Virus record (IMG/VR): IMGVR_UViG_3300005831_000012
Location: 1 to 25,632 of that record
Strand: one strand, 5' to 3'
Length of the DNA stretch: 25,632 nucleotides
From: a virus
Part shown: piece after piece, positions 7,469 through 16,173 of the stretch
Layout of the letters: each line of letters starts with the position of its first letter
How positions within the stretch are numbered: position 1 is the first letter of the stretch
Made by a program: the position numbers and the translations under genes
The notes under the pieces: model-generated
Seen by the model: the letters and a program-made list of their open reading frames with translations, nothing else
What the model was told of the DNA's origin: nothing
The model's database searches: none

Positions 7469-8586
7469 TGTCAGAAAGACTACAGCGTTACAAACAAGCT
7501 AAGCAAGATAGATTAACAGGTAAGTATAATGGTGCTCCTTTATTTTATACATTTCCAAGATTAGGTGAGTATGTTCCGGTAGTTCCAAGGGGAAAACAAT
7601 TAATGATACTTGGTGGTTCAGGGACTGGTAAATCACAGTCATGGATAGGTTTGATGCTAATGCCAGTATATAATCTTATCAAAAATAAAAACTATAAAGC
7701 ACATTTTCATATATTTCTTTTAGAAGACCCTTTAGAGTTGTTTGAGGATAGGTTATTTTGTAGAGTGTTATATCTCAAGTCTGGTAAGAAGATTCAAATA
7801 GACCCATTAGAATTAAACTCCATGAAGAAAAATGTAGTAGGTTCTGATGTGGAAGTACTATTTGAAGATGTTGATAAGATTGTTGAGGATATACTCAGTT
7901 ATTGTACTGTTTACACAAGTGTATATAATGCAACGGGTGTTTATAAGAATCTAAGAACTATATCAGGTGAATTAGGTGAGCATGTTTGGGAAACCAGGGA
8001 TTTTACATATAAGAAATCTGATGGCAGTATATACACAGAGCCTACCAAAGTCTATAAGGAATATATACCAAAAGACCCTGATGTTCATAATATAGTTGTT
8101 GTGGACAATTTGAACAATTTTTCTGAAGAGTTTAATAAAAAGACTAACAGGCAGTTAATTGTTAGGGAGTGTATGAACTTATGGTGTAGGGATTATGCAA
8201 GGTTACAAATAACTAAGCATTGGAACTGGACTGTTGTAAACATAGTACAAACTGCTATGGAAACTGATAGACAACAGTTTGATATGTTAAGGGGTAAACA
8301 AATTATAGAGAAAGTAGAACCTAATATGAGTTCTCTCGGCGAAAGTAAAGTTATAGCGAGAGATCATCATCTAATATTAGCACTATTCAGCCCCTCAAGA
8401 TTTGGTATTGACACATATGAAGGATATGATATTACTAAGCTGGAAGATAAATTTAGAGCATTATTAATACTTAAATCTAATTTTGGTATTAGTAATATCA
8501 AATTCCCTTTATATTTTAATGGAGCAGTAACCTATTATGAAGAATTACCGAAAGCAAATGAGATAAGATATGAATTATATAAATAA
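7468..8586 (+). CDS. DnaB-like (SF4/RecA-fold) replicative helicase
   Basis: This 372-residue RecA-fold ATPase has Walker A GGSGTGKS (residues 49-56) and Walker B IVVVDNL (about 209-215). A conserved IFLLEDP follows the first ATPase helix, and a basic strand near the end (DKFRALLILKSNFG) matches the arginine-containing end of DnaB-type RecA domains. The spacing fits a divergent phage SF4 helicase lacking the N-terminal DnaB collar. It lies just after a DnaT-like gene and upstream of the primase, the usual replisome order. An alternative is a RecA-like recombination ATPase, but the Sak4-like gene next door better fills that role. Confidence 0.82.
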   Translation: MSERLQRYKQAKQDRLTGKYNGAPLFYTFPRLGEYVPVVPRGKQLMILGGSGTGKSQSWIGLMLMPVYNLIKNKNYKAHFHIFLLEDPLELFEDRLFCRVLYLKSGKKIQIDPLELNSMKKNVVGSDVEVLFEDVDKIVEDILSYCTVYTSVYNATGVYKNLRTISGELGEHVWETRDFTYKKSDGSIYTEPTKVYKEYIPKDPDVHNIVVVDNLNNFSEEFNKKTNRQLIVRECMNLWCRDYARLQITKHWNWTVVNIVQTAMETDRQQFDMLRGKQIIEKVEPNMSSLGESKVIARDHHLILALFSPSRFGIDTYEGYDITKLEDKFRALLILKSNFGISNIKFPLYFNGAVTYYEELPKANEIRYELYK

Positions 8587-8592
8587 TCAAAT

Positions 8593-9384
8593 ATGATACT
8601 ACCAACAGAAGTAAGAAAAGTAAAAGCTGTGAATCCTCACGTATTGTTGATTTACTCAGCACCAAAGGTGGGAAAAACTACCATATTAGAGGGATTAGAT
8701 AATACCCTCATTGTAGAAACAGAACCTCATGGTGCAGATTATATATCAGGCAAAATAGTTGAGGTTAACAGGCCAAAAGAGTTTAATGAACTCTTGAATG
8801 CCATAGAGGAGAATAATAAGAAGATTGGTGGATATACTTATCAACGTATTGTTGTTGATACTATCACTAAATTGGATGAGTGGTCAGAAATTACTGGCAC
8901 TTATAGGTATATGAATAAGCCTCAAGGTAAAAAATTCAACCTAAAAGATGAGAAAAACCCCAGTTCTGGATATTATAGTTTTATGGATAGGGAGTTTGAA
9001 ACTGTCCACGAATTAGGTCAGGGATTTGGATATAAATACTCCAGAGAAGAAATGACTGATTGGTACGATAGATTAACAACTCTCGCTCCAGAGATTATTC
9101 TTATTGCTCATATAAAGGATAAGATGATTGAGAGTAAGTCCGGGGATGCTGTTGAGACCAGAGATATTAATCTAACTGGTAAAGTTAAGTCTATCTTTGC
9201 ATCGAGAGTTGATGCAGTTGGATATATGTACAGAAAAGATAATTTGGGTGTTTTAAGTTTTAATCCAAAAGATAATCTTGTTTGTGGTGGTAGGTGTAAA
9301 CATCTACAAGGAGATGTTATTATATCAGAAAGGCTTGAGAATGGAGACATTAAAACTTATTGGGAAAGAATATATAAACAATAA
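8593..9384 (+). CDS. Sak4-like RecA-family ATPase (AAA_24 type)
   Basis: This 263-residue ATPase has Walker A SAPKVGKT (residues 22-29) followed by the strand LIVETEPHGADY, Walker B RIVVDTITKLDEW (from about residue 85), a sensor-like strand EIILIAHIKDKM (about 165) and a late GGRCKHL motif. This order is typical of phage AAA_24/Sak4 proteins, short RecA-core ATPases that promote single-strand annealing with a phage SSB. Its place beside the helicase and a possible SSB supports a recombination-dependent replication role. It starts six bases after the helicase stop. Confidence 0.88.
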   Translation: MILPTEVRKVKAVNPHVLLIYSAPKVGKTTILEGLDNTLIVETEPHGADYISGKIVEVNRPKEFNELLNAIEENNKKIGGYTYQRIVVDTITKLDEWSEITGTYRYMNKPQGKKFNLKDEKNPSSGYYSFMDREFETVHELGQGFGYKYSREEMTDWYDRLTTLAPEIILIAHIKDKMIESKSGDAVETRDINLTGKVKSIFASRVDAVGYMYRKDNLGVLSFNPKDNLVCGGRCKHLQGDVIISERLENGDIKTYWERIYKQ

Positions 9385-9396
9385 AAATAAATAAAT

Positions 9397-9930
9397 ATGA
9401 ATATAAGATTTGGGATACCAAAAGTGGAAAAACCTGTAAATCCTTTAGACAAAATTCCTGTATTAACAATGGAATTAGTAGCAGATAAAGGATTTAACAG
9501 AAGGTTTGTGCTTAATTCAAAAGCACTACAAGTATTAGAAGTTGAGCCAGGAATAGATAGCATTGCATTTGCTTTTGATGATGTAAACAATAAAGTTTAC
9601 ATTGCAAAATTAAGTTCTGAAGATTCAGTATTAGTGGCTAAGAATCGTGCATTCTCTAATAAGAGATATTATGAGTATGTAGCTAAGATGAAAAATTTGG
9701 ATTCAAAATATGATAACTATTTTGAGTTAACAAATCCATTAGATATTTCTGGAATTACTGCATATGAATTGGTACATATTCAAATGGATTCAGTAGAAAC
9801 CATTGAACGAAGTCCTATCCTTGATAAAGAAATTGAATATATGTTTGATGAAGAGGATACAACTGTTGATTCTATAGGAAAAGTTCAGGAAAGTGAGATA
9901 GAGTTTGAGCCTCATGGTGATATTTGGTAA
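9397..9930 (+). CDS. Conserved replication-cluster protein, unknown function
   Basis: This 177-residue protein has a beta-rich first half (VLTMELVADKGFNRRFVLNSKALQVLEVEPG cut into strands) and a strongly acidic C-terminal quarter (EYMFDEEDTTVDSIGKVQESEIEFEPHGD). Acidic tails of this sort often bind partner proteins or shield DNA-binding surfaces. It sits between the Sak4-like ATPase and a possible ssDNA-binding protein, so an accessory role in recombination or replication is likely but unproven. The ATG follows an unusually clear A/T leader (aaaaataaataaatATG). Confidence 0.75.
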   Translation: MNIRFGIPKVEKPVNPLDKIPVLTMELVADKGFNRRFVLNSKALQVLEVEPGIDSIAFAFDDVNNKVYIAKLSSEDSVLVAKNRAFSNKRYYEYVAKMKNLDSKYDNYFELTNPLDISGITAYELVHIQMDSVETIERSPILDKEIEYMFDEEDTTVDSIGKVQESEIEFEPHGDIW

Positions 9931-9953
9931 TAATTAATAAAAAATAAATAAGT

Positions 9954-10760
9954 ATGTTAAATATTAGAAGCAGTGAAGAACAAGTAGTAGCCAATATTAA
10001 AAAATATATTGGTATCGGTAATTTCAAAGTAGTAGGTATTAATTGTACTTTGTCTGAGTTGGAAGCATTAGGGTTTAACTACAACAAAGAACCACAATAC
10101 AAAGTTGAAATTGGTGGGAAGGAGTTTTCTAAAGTCATATTCTATGTTAAAAATGAAAAGTTAGATATTCAAAATAAACTTGAATTTCTTATTAGGGATG
10201 AAGAGGTTGTATTCTCAACAGGAACTAAAAAGTTTGTAAATGACTTGGCACAAAACTCTATCGGAAAGAGTTTGGAAGATGTTCTTGGGAGAACTAACAA
10301 AAATGGCGTGGCATTCTTTAAGAATGTAAATGCCAGGGCTGCTAAAGTTGGTGAAGCTGAATTATTGGAATTTTTGGTAGCTTGGTTTAATATTAAAAAC
10401 TTCGTTTCTAAAAAAGAGGCTGATGCTAAGATTCAACCAGATACAGTAGTTATTAATTTTGCTGCCCTTATTAAGGGAGATGTGAGTGAACTTCGCAAAT
10501 ATCATTCAATGGCAAAAGATAATGAAGTTAAACTTATGCTTCATATGGACAAGGAGTATGTAAATGTTTACAATAGGTATTTTGATAGGGCTACAGCTAA
10601 TTTAAACAACTTTGCAAGACACTTAACTTCTCAGGAAGCATCTGGGTATGCTCCCAAAGGTGAGTATATTTGTGCAGATTTTACAGAATATAGTCCATCA
10701 ATAACAAGCCCAAAACCTGACTCAGAGCCTGCAGCAGCAGCTCCACAGGACGTATTTTAA
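9954..10760 (+). CDS. Possible single-stranded DNA-binding protein
   Basis: This 268-residue protein has a globular region (residues 1 to about 240) and a low-complexity tail, SPKPDSEPAAAAPQDVF. Bacterial and phage SSB proteins use a similar plan: an OB-fold body, a proline/glycine-rich linker and a short end with aspartate and a final phenylalanine that recruits partners. The globular part contains aromatic and basic residues suited to ssDNA stacking (YFDRATANLNNFARHL) but no motif I can assign. The gene lies between recombination ATPase and primase genes and overlaps the primase start by one base (TAATG). SSB is inference from tail and context. Confidence 0.65.
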   Translation: MLNIRSSEEQVVANIKKYIGIGNFKVVGINCTLSELEALGFNYNKEPQYKVEIGGKEFSKVIFYVKNEKLDIQNKLEFLIRDEEVVFSTGTKKFVNDLAQNSIGKSLEDVLGRTNKNGVAFFKNVNARAAKVGEAELLEFLVAWFNIKNFVSKKEADAKIQPDTVVINFAALIKGDVSELRKYHSMAKDNEVKLMLHMDKEYVNVYNRYFDRATANLNNFARHLTSQEASGYAPKGEYICADFTEYSPSITSPKPDSEPAAAAPQDVF

Positions 10761-11755
10761 TGAATATAAGACAACCTCTCACAATCAAGAATCTATATAA
10801 ATATGTAAACGATTATGATATATTTAGATTCTATTGTCCAGGATTTGAAGAAGTAGATAAGAAATTCAAATCTCCATTCAGGTCTGAGGGGAAAGCAAGT
10901 GCAAATGTTTATGCAACCTCATCAGGTAGTTTGAGATTTAATGATTTTGTCTTACCTACAATGAGTAGTATAGAGTTTGTCTGTTATTATTTTTCATTAA
11001 CATTAGCAGAAGCAGTAAAAAAGATAGCGTTGGATTTTAAGATTAGTGGTCTGTTTGTAGTAGATTGGGGAGATACTCCCCTCTCTTCTACAACCCCCAC
11101 TAAATATAATAAAGTTATTAAACCAGCTTCTGATACAATTATACAGGTACGTTATAGAAAATGGTTACCCCATGATATAGAGTTTTGGAATAGTTTTGGT
11201 ATTAGTTTAGAAACTTTGAAATTATTTAACGTACATGCTATTGATTACTTTTGGATAAATCAAAATAGAATAAAATCAGACAGATACTCTTATACATTTA
11301 ATTATTATTGGGAAGATGAAATTTACAGACGTAAAATATATCAACCTTTTAGTATTAATCTAAAGTGGGTTAGTAATGGTGGTAAGATAGTTCAGGGAGA
11401 AGGAATGTTACCAAAAGGAGGTAATTTACTCTATATAACTAAAGGATTAAAGGATGTAATGACTCTTTATGAAATAGGTTATACTGCCATTGCACCAACT
11501 ACTGAAAAAACTTTACCCTCATTAGAATATATTAATAAACAAAAGAGTAGGTTTAAAGAAATTGTACTATTTTTGGATAATGATGAAACTGGTATAGAGA
11601 TGAGTAAAAAACACTCATTAGAAACAAATATACCTTACATCTTGATTCCTAAAGAATATAATTGTAAAGATATATCTGACTTTGTGAAGAAATATAGTTT
11701 AAAGGTCGGAAAAGAATTGATAAAAAATTTAGAATTAAATTATGAAAAAGGCTGA
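10760..11755 (+). CDS. DnaG-like TOPRIM primase lacking zinc cysteines
   Basis: This 331-residue primase-family protein shows a degenerate zinc-finger-like N-terminus (KSPFRSEGKASANVYATSSG, residues 38-57, then RFNDF) where the usual cysteines are gone. It also shows a TOPRIM half with YITKGLKDVM (about 225-234) and LFLDNDETG (270-278). The TOPRIM DxD is intact (D273, D275), but the usual glutamate in the first motif is lysine (K228). It makes RNA primers for the phage replisome if active. It sits after the possible SSB in the same unit and overlaps a small downstream gene by 14 bases. The family call is firm; activity is uncertain because of the lost residues. Confidence 0.87.
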   Translation: MNIRQPLTIKNLYKYVNDYDIFRFYCPGFEEVDKKFKSPFRSEGKASANVYATSSGSLRFNDFVLPTMSSIEFVCYYFSLTLAEAVKKIALDFKISGLFVVDWGDTPLSSTTPTKYNKVIKPASDTIIQVRYRKWLPHDIEFWNSFGISLETLKLFNVHAIDYFWINQNRIKSDRYSYTFNYYWEDEIYRRKIYQPFSINLKWVSNGGKIVQGEGMLPKGGNLLYITKGLKDVMTLYEIGYTAIAPTTEKTLPSLEYINKQKSRFKEIVLFLDNDETGIEMSKKHSLETNIPYILIPKEYNCKDISDFVKKYSLKVGKELIKNLELNYEKG

Positions 11756-11909
11756 AGATTATATTGACATGTCTAGGTTATCTTACAAAAGTAATTTACT
11801 TAGGTTAGAAATTATAAAGAGTTGGATTAGACAAGCCCAAGAAGATGCTATAAAAGAAGCTCTTGCAGATACATATACTAAAGACAAAACTTTAAAAGAT
11901 TTAGAATGA
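11742..11909 (+). CDS. Very small helical protein
   Basis: A 55-residue ORF overlaps the primase end by 14 bases and the next start by four (ATGA). It is helical and charged (SNLLRLEIIKSWIRQAQEDAI, residues about 17-37). There is no motif that I recognise. The double overlap and lack of any other gene in this interval support translation. Confidence 0.6.
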   Translation: MKKAEDYIDMSRLSYKSNLLRLEIIKSWIRQAQEDAIKEALADTYTKDKTLKDLE

Positions 11910-12196
11910 GATATTTAGCGTGTTTTATAATAGAAGAAGAAGGTAATTTAGTTAAGAAAACTCAAATGTTAGAGTCTGATGAAGATAATATAGTCAGAGG
12001 AGAGTTTGATATTCTTAAAAGGCTAAGTGAGCAATATGATTTGCCTTCTGTGTATGTGGATAGAGATGAGGATAATCCAGTTAAAGGTGTTTTATATATA
12101 ACACCTAAAAAACTATATTGTCCAACATCATTATGTGATTTAGATTACGAAGAGTGGGAAAGAAATATATATGACAGACTCGATATTCATCCCTAA
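11906..12196 (+). CDS. Hypothetical acidic protein
   Basis: This 96-residue acidic protein has two aspartate/glutamate-rich turns (ESDEDNIVRGE and VDRDEDNPVKG) between beta strands, ending YEEWERNIYDRLDIHP. It has no cysteine-metal pair, Walker motif or membrane segment. Its 3' end overlaps the RusA-like gene by 26 bases. The function is unknown, but the position within the replication and recombination block suggests co-expression with it. Confidence 0.7.
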   Translation: MRYLACFIIEEEGNLVKKTQMLESDEDNIVRGEFDILKRLSEQYDLPSVYVDRDEDNPVKGVLYITPKKLYCPTSLCDLDYEEWERNIYDRLDIHP

Positions 12197-12557
12197 CAAT
12201 GTTCCATCCAGTAAGAATTCAAAACAATGGACTGGTAAATTCTTAGTATGGAGTAAGACTGCTCAACAATACGTCAAAGATACTAAACTCTATTGGGAAA
12301 AATACAAATTAAGATTTGAAAATGAGATTTTTATTAAATGTAGTAATAAGTACCCAATATATGTTGAGTTTGAATATCACAGAAAAAGTAGGCATAAGTT
12401 TGACTATATAAATCCCACACAAACCTTGTTAGATTTAATGGTAAAGTATGGATGGATAGAGGACGACAATGCTGATGTAATTATACCAATGTTTAAACCT
12501 TATGTTTATAATAAGGAAAAACCAGGGGTTTATATAAAAATTTTGAAACATGAATAA
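12171..12557 (+). CDS. rusA: RusA-like Holliday junction resolvase
   Basis: This 128-residue protein matches the RusA endonuclease family. It opens with IPNNVPSSKNSKQ and contains HRKSRHKFDYINPTQTLLDL and GWIEDDNADV. The aspartates at 78, 88, 98 and 99 lie in the segments that hold the metal-binding aspartates of RusA. The enzyme cleaves four-way DNA junctions made in replication and recombination, which suits the neighbouring Sak4-like ATPase. Length is close to that of E. coli RusA (120 aa). It overlaps the gene before it by 26 bases and the one after by eight. Confidence 0.88.
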   Translation: MTDSIFIPNNVPSSKNSKQWTGKFLVWSKTAQQYVKDTKLYWEKYKLRFENEIFIKCSNKYPIYVEFEYHRKSRHKFDYINPTQTLLDLMVKYGWIEDDNADVIIPMFKPYVYNKEKPGVYIKILKHE

Positions 12558-12735
12558 AATATTATTTGAAGTAGCACTAAAATACGTTGAAAAAGGATAT
12601 GATTTTGAAGATTTAAGATATGGAGATGATTTATATAAAGCATCTCCAGAAGAAATAGAAGAATGCTTAGAATATTATTCAAATATTAAAGAAGAAGGAA
12701 CTAAATGGGCTTATAAACAATTAAATGATGAGTAA
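12550..12735 (+). CDS. Small acidic helical protein
   Basis: This 61-residue acidic protein (EVALKYVEKGYDFEDLRY, SPEEIEECLEYY) is rich in tyrosine and glutamate and lacks known motifs. It bridges the RusA-like and 5' nuclease genes, overlapping both (8 and 11 bases), so it is probably made with them. Highly acidic small phage proteins are sometimes DNA mimics that block host enzymes; nothing here proves that. Confidence 0.65.
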   Translation: MNKILFEVALKYVEKGYDFEDLRYGDDLYKASPEEIEECLEYYSNIKEEGTKWAYKQLNDE

Positions 12736-13609
12736 AAATATAGTTCTTATTGATGCAGATAGCCTATGTTATTTAGGTAAAACTAATGATTCATTACAAC
12801 AAATAATAGAAAAGGTAGATTATAAGATACAAGCTATCTTAGAAGAAACTAAAGCTGATTATTATTGTTTATTCATTAGTAAAGGACAGTATTTTAGACA
12901 CAGTTTAAAGGATAGTTCTGAAGAATCTGGTAGTTATAAATCCAATAGGAAGTATTCTAATCAGAATTATAATAGAGTTATTAAAGAATATCTTATAGCT
13001 CAGTATAATGCTGTTTCAAGCTCACTTGTGGAGGCTGACGATTTAATTGCATACTGGATGAATAAATCTATTTATTGGAGTCAGGAATTAGACCCTAATA
13101 GTTCAGAACCTTATTGGATGTTAACTACGTATAAAAACGAGAATAGTGAATATAAGTCTTATGAGGCCAACAAAATACTGGCAGCAGTTGATAAGGATTT
13201 ATTACAATCTATTCCAGGTAAACATTTGAATTATAGTAAGAAACTTGGAGCTGATGAATGGGGGATGGAGTGGGTAGAAACTTCTGAAGTATCTTCAAGA
13301 GGTTTTAGGCAAGGTCAAATGATAATTGGAGATGCCTCTGATGGGGTAATTGGTCTTCCAGGTAAAGGTGAGAAATATTGGGAGAAGATGTGTCTAAATG
13401 GGGAAGTTGGGTATGTTAATATTGCAGAAAAATACATGATACATTATGGAATTTCCAAAGGTATCTATGAATTTCAAAAGAATTATAGATTATTACATCT
13501 TTTAGATTGTGATGAAGATTTTATGAGAGAGGTTGGGTATATTCCAGGATTTCCAATATTTCAAAGAGTAGAGAGAATAAAAGAATCAGAAATAAAAAGT
13601 GAATTCTAA
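12725..13609 (+). CDS. 5'-3' exonuclease / flap endonuclease (FEN family)
   Basis: This 294-residue nuclease has the acidic motifs of the PIN-like FEN family: IDADS (D10, D12), EADDLIAY (E103, D105, D106), AVDKDL (D156, D158) and GDASDGVIGLPGKG (D203, D206), the last being the helix-hairpin-like DNA-binding segment. It removes RNA primers and 5' flaps, the job done in bacteria by the N-terminal domain of Pol I, which this phage's polymerase lacks. Two ATG codons in a row (12725, 12728) could each start it. It overlaps the gene before it by 11 bases. Confidence 0.92.
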   Translation: MMSKNIVLIDADSLCYLGKTNDSLQQIIEKVDYKIQAILEETKADYYCLFISKGQYFRHSLKDSSEESGSYKSNRKYSNQNYNRVIKEYLIAQYNAVSSSLVEADDLIAYWMNKSIYWSQELDPNSSEPYWMLTTYKNENSEYKSYEANKILAAVDKDLLQSIPGKHLNYSKKLGADEWGMEWVETSEVSSRGFRQGQMIIGDASDGVIGLPGKGEKYWEKMCLNGEVGYVNIAEKYMIHYGISKGIYEFQKNYRLLHLLDCDEDFMREVGYIPGFPIFQRVERIKESEIKSEF

Positions 13610-13640
13610 TTAAATATATGATAAAGATAAAATTAACCAA

Positions 13641-13676
13641 TCAATACTCGTTATTAATATTTAATATGAGTATTGA
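13641..13676. repeat. 9-bp inverted repeat at a gene start
   Basis: Perfect arms tcaatactc (13641-13649) and gagtattga (13668-13676) are separated by 18 A/T-rich bases. The last base of the right arm is the A of the start codon at 13676. As RNA this makes a hairpin that ends at the start codon. As DNA it could be a repressor site. No promoter is recognisable in the 66-base gap that holds it. Confidence 0.5.
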
Positions 13677-14434
13677 TGAGAATACAGATTAGAAATAACA
13701 TATACATTCAATTAACAAAAAGTAATTTAAGGGGTTTTACCTTAGAAACAAATTCCGAGGATATAGTAATTACAGAGGACGAAAATTATTATATAACTTG
13801 CTTGATTATAGAGGATAGGTACAAGATAAAAATAGGTGATGAAATTGAAGTTGACGGTACATTGTACATAGTTAATAAAATTCGTTGGGCAAATAATGCT
13901 TTTTTTATTGTGCAAGAAAAAGCTACAAAAACATCTCAGTTTATAATGCCTATATTGGGTTATAGTTATGATTATTTTGACTTTGAAAATAGCTTTTATA
14001 ACAGTTATTTATCTGACGATTATCATTCAATTTATTTAGTGTACAAATTTACTAATTCTGACAAGTATCTTAAACTTGAAGAAAAACTACAAAATCATCC
14101 ATATTTTGAGGAAATAATAGACCCCAATCCTGAACTTGTTGTTATAAAGTTTGTAATACAAGAAATGTTTTGGAAAGATGTAGATAAAATAATGAAAGGT
14201 AAATACACAGAAATATCCGCTACATTAAAATCCAAAATATGTACTTTTCATGGGTTTAGTACTAAAAGTAAAACTTTTAGATTATTATACAGAGATAAAA
14301 AACTAAGAGAAGATATGAGTAAAGAATATGGTTGGGAGATACCTGAGAATTTAGAATTGATGAGTAAACCTATTTTAGAGGAAGAACTATGGACTTTAGT
14401 AAGTATTTCACAGAGGATTGGTATTCTAAATTAA
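13676..14434 (+). CDS. Hypothetical protein
   Basis: This 252-residue protein is counted from the ATG at 13676; the upstream TTG at 13673 is less likely and lies inside an inverted repeat. The first 85 residues are strand-rich (NIYIQLTKSNLRGFTLETN, IGDEIEVDGTLYIVNKIRW), like a small beta-barrel. The remainder is mixed and charged. A MEFWKDV-type helix (VIQEMFWKDVDKIM) precedes a helical end. There is no recognisable active site. It overlaps the uracil-DNA glycosylase gene by 46 bases, one of the longest overlaps here. Function unknown. Confidence 0.75.
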   Translation: MRIQIRNNIYIQLTKSNLRGFTLETNSEDIVITEDENYYITCLIIEDRYKIKIGDEIEVDGTLYIVNKIRWANNAFFIVQEKATKTSQFIMPILGYSYDYFDFENSFYNSYLSDDYHSIYLVYKFTNSDKYLKLEEKLQNHPYFEEIIDPNPELVVIKFVIQEMFWKDVDKIMKGKYTEISATLKSKICTFHGFSTKSKTFRLLYRDKKLREDMSKEYGWEIPENLELMSKPILEEELWTLVSISQRIGILN

Positions 14435-15081
14435 AACACTATTTAGAGTCCACCGACTTTGTAAAAATAGCTATGCAAATTCATCAAGATAGAAATAAAT
14501 ATGTAATTTTTCCTCCTAAGGGGTCAGAGTTATTGTTTAAAGCCTTTAGAGTAACACCCTATAATAAGGTTAAGGTTGTTATACTGGGTCAAGACCCCTA
14601 TCATGGTGATGGTCAATTCGATGGGTTAAGTTTTAGTAACTCAACAACAGACTCTATACAGCCAAGTTTAGCTAATATTCTTGAGGAAGTAGAAAATGAT
14701 ATATATGATGGATTTAATTTAGATAGATTAAATAACTATAGTCTATATTCATGGGCCGAGCAGGGAGTATTAATGGTTAATGCAGCCAACAGTGTAATAA
14801 AAGGACAACCAGGTAGTCATATTAAGTATTGGAAGAATTTCACAATAGAGGTTGTTAAGGCCTTGAATAGGAAGGATAATGTAGTATGGTTATTGTGGGG
14901 AAGATTTGCTCAATCTTATATTGAGTATATAAATAATCCTACACATAGAACTATACTCACCTCACATCCAAGTCCTTTAGGTGTAACTAAACAAGCACCA
15001 ATACCTTTTAGAGATTCAAAATGTTTTAGTAAATGTAATCAGTTCTTAAAAGAACACAACGTAAAAGAAATAATATGGTAA
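14389..15081 (+). CDS. ung: Uracil-DNA glycosylase, family 1
   Basis: This 230-residue enzyme removes uracil from DNA. It shows the water-activating motif GQDPYHG (residues 67-73, D69), the aromatic/serine segment DGLSFS, the strand VLMVNAANSV that corresponds to LLLN of the family, and the minor-groove loop HPSPL (193-197, H193). Length matches cellular Ung (about 225-230 aa). In a phage it keeps uracil out of newly made genomes, in line with the phage-encoded RNR. It begins inside the preceding gene and overlaps the following one by seven bases. Confidence 0.96.
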   Translation: MDFSKYFTEDWYSKLKHYLESTDFVKIAMQIHQDRNKYVIFPPKGSELLFKAFRVTPYNKVKVVILGQDPYHGDGQFDGLSFSNSTTDSIQPSLANILEEVENDIYDGFNLDRLNNYSLYSWAEQGVLMVNAANSVIKGQPGSHIKYWKNFTIEVVKALNRKDNVVWLLWGRFAQSYIEYINNPTHRTILTSHPSPLGVTKQAPIPFRDSKCFSKCNQFLKEHNVKEIIW

Positions 15082-15935
15082 AGTACAAATTGATAAAAGA
15101 ATATCCAAAAAGTCCTAGACTTGGTACAATAATTCAAAAAATGGGATGGGGTGAGACTTGGTCGTGGATTGAAGATAATCCAGGGATAAGTAAAGAATTT
15201 TGGGAAGAAATTAATGAACAATACGAAGTATTAAGTTATGAGTGCTTGAATGGGGATGGTTCTAGTTATGCCTATAGACAAATATTTAAGAAAACCTGCA
15301 AGGGTTTGTATAAATGGAGTAACATATCCTATTCAGAAGAAGATATTAACAAGGGCTTACATAGTGGTAATGAAGGTGGTTATGTAATACACTCTATCAA
15401 AAGACTATCTGACAATGTGGTGTTTACTGTTGGAGATTTAGTAGAGCATTTTAAAGACGCAAGAGATAAAGGAATTATTGAGAAGTTTAGGGTTGGTGTT
15501 GACAATGAGATTATGATAGTTCATTTTAGAGGTAAAAACTATCATACTTCTAACGATAATAACTTTTTGTATTCTAATGATTTTAGAGTATTACAACACT
15601 CCAAACAAGAACCTCTATTTGTGACAGAAGATGGTAAGGAGATTTTTGAGGGAGATAGTGTTTACCAGGTAAGTCCCGCTAATAATTACGAAATATGGAA
15701 TTATAATAGGTGGTTAGGTTATTTTAGTGATGCAGGGAAGCCTGGTGAAGGTAAATTAATGTTTTCAACTGAAGAGGCAGCTGAGCGATGGATAGACAAA
15801 AATAAGCCTAAGTATAGTAAGAGAGACATATTAGGAATTACATCTAAATGTTTCAAAAGTAGCATTATAGGTGGATACGTGATGGTTGATTATTATGGTT
15901 TACAAGAATATCTGGAAAATGATAAAACCAAATAA
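15075..15935 (+). CDS. Bacteroidota-phage protein with repeated beta units, unknown function
   Basis: This 286-residue protein contains phrases that recur in Bacteroides-phage hypothetical proteins: VIHSIKRLSDNVVFTVGD with IEKFRVG, and PLFVTEDGKEIFEGDSVYQV followed by FSTEEAAERWIDKNKPKYS. These look like two or three small beta modules in tandem, each with a TVGD or EGD turn. It has no signal peptide or enzyme motif. The role is unknown. It may be an adaptor or binding protein. It overlaps UDG by seven bases and the next small gene by 17. Confidence 0.72.
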   Translation: MVKYKLIKEYPKSPRLGTIIQKMGWGETWSWIEDNPGISKEFWEEINEQYEVLSYECLNGDGSSYAYRQIFKKTCKGLYKWSNISYSEEDINKGLHSGNEGGYVIHSIKRLSDNVVFTVGDLVEHFKDARDKGIIEKFRVGVDNEIMIVHFRGKNYHTSNDNNFLYSNDFRVLQHSKQEPLFVTEDGKEIFEGDSVYQVSPANNYEIWNYNRWLGYFSDAGKPGEGKLMFSTEEAAERWIDKNKPKYSKRDILGITSKCFKSSIIGGYVMVDYYGLQEYLENDKTK

Positions 15936-16173
15936 TTGCAGCTATTGTAATAGTGAAAATCTAACATTATTTAATAATTTAGAGGTATTCAACCCTGATA
16001 CAGATGATTATGATATTATAAATAAAGTTTATAAATGTGATGTATGTGGTACTATACATGTAAATAATGAAGACTTTAGATTTATACAAATTAATATCAG
16101 AACAGATAAACACATACAAACTACGGATTGTAATATCGGTATTGCTATGTGTAGTGCCGTTTTATCTAATTAG
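15919..16173 (+). CDS. Small zinc-ribbon protein
   Basis: I use the ATG at 15919 (84 aa), which puts CSYC right after a short basic start; a longer frame from 15886 would add 11 residues read over the previous gene. Two CxxC knuckles, C7/C10 and C40/C43 (YKCDVCG), make a zinc-ribbon about 30 residues apart. Such proteins bind DNA, RNA or protein. A cysteine-containing C-terminal extension (TTDCNIGIAMCSAV) is unusual. Function unknown. Confidence 0.68.
   Translation: MIKPNNCSYCNSENLTLFNNLEVFNPDTDDYDIINKVYKCDVCGTIHVNNEDFRFIQINIRTDKHIQTTDCNIGIAMCSAVLSN

Noticed and set aside
13618-13692. 24-codon ORF before the 13676 gene as a real gene
   Set aside because: Too short and without a recognisable product; kept only as a possible leader in the findings.
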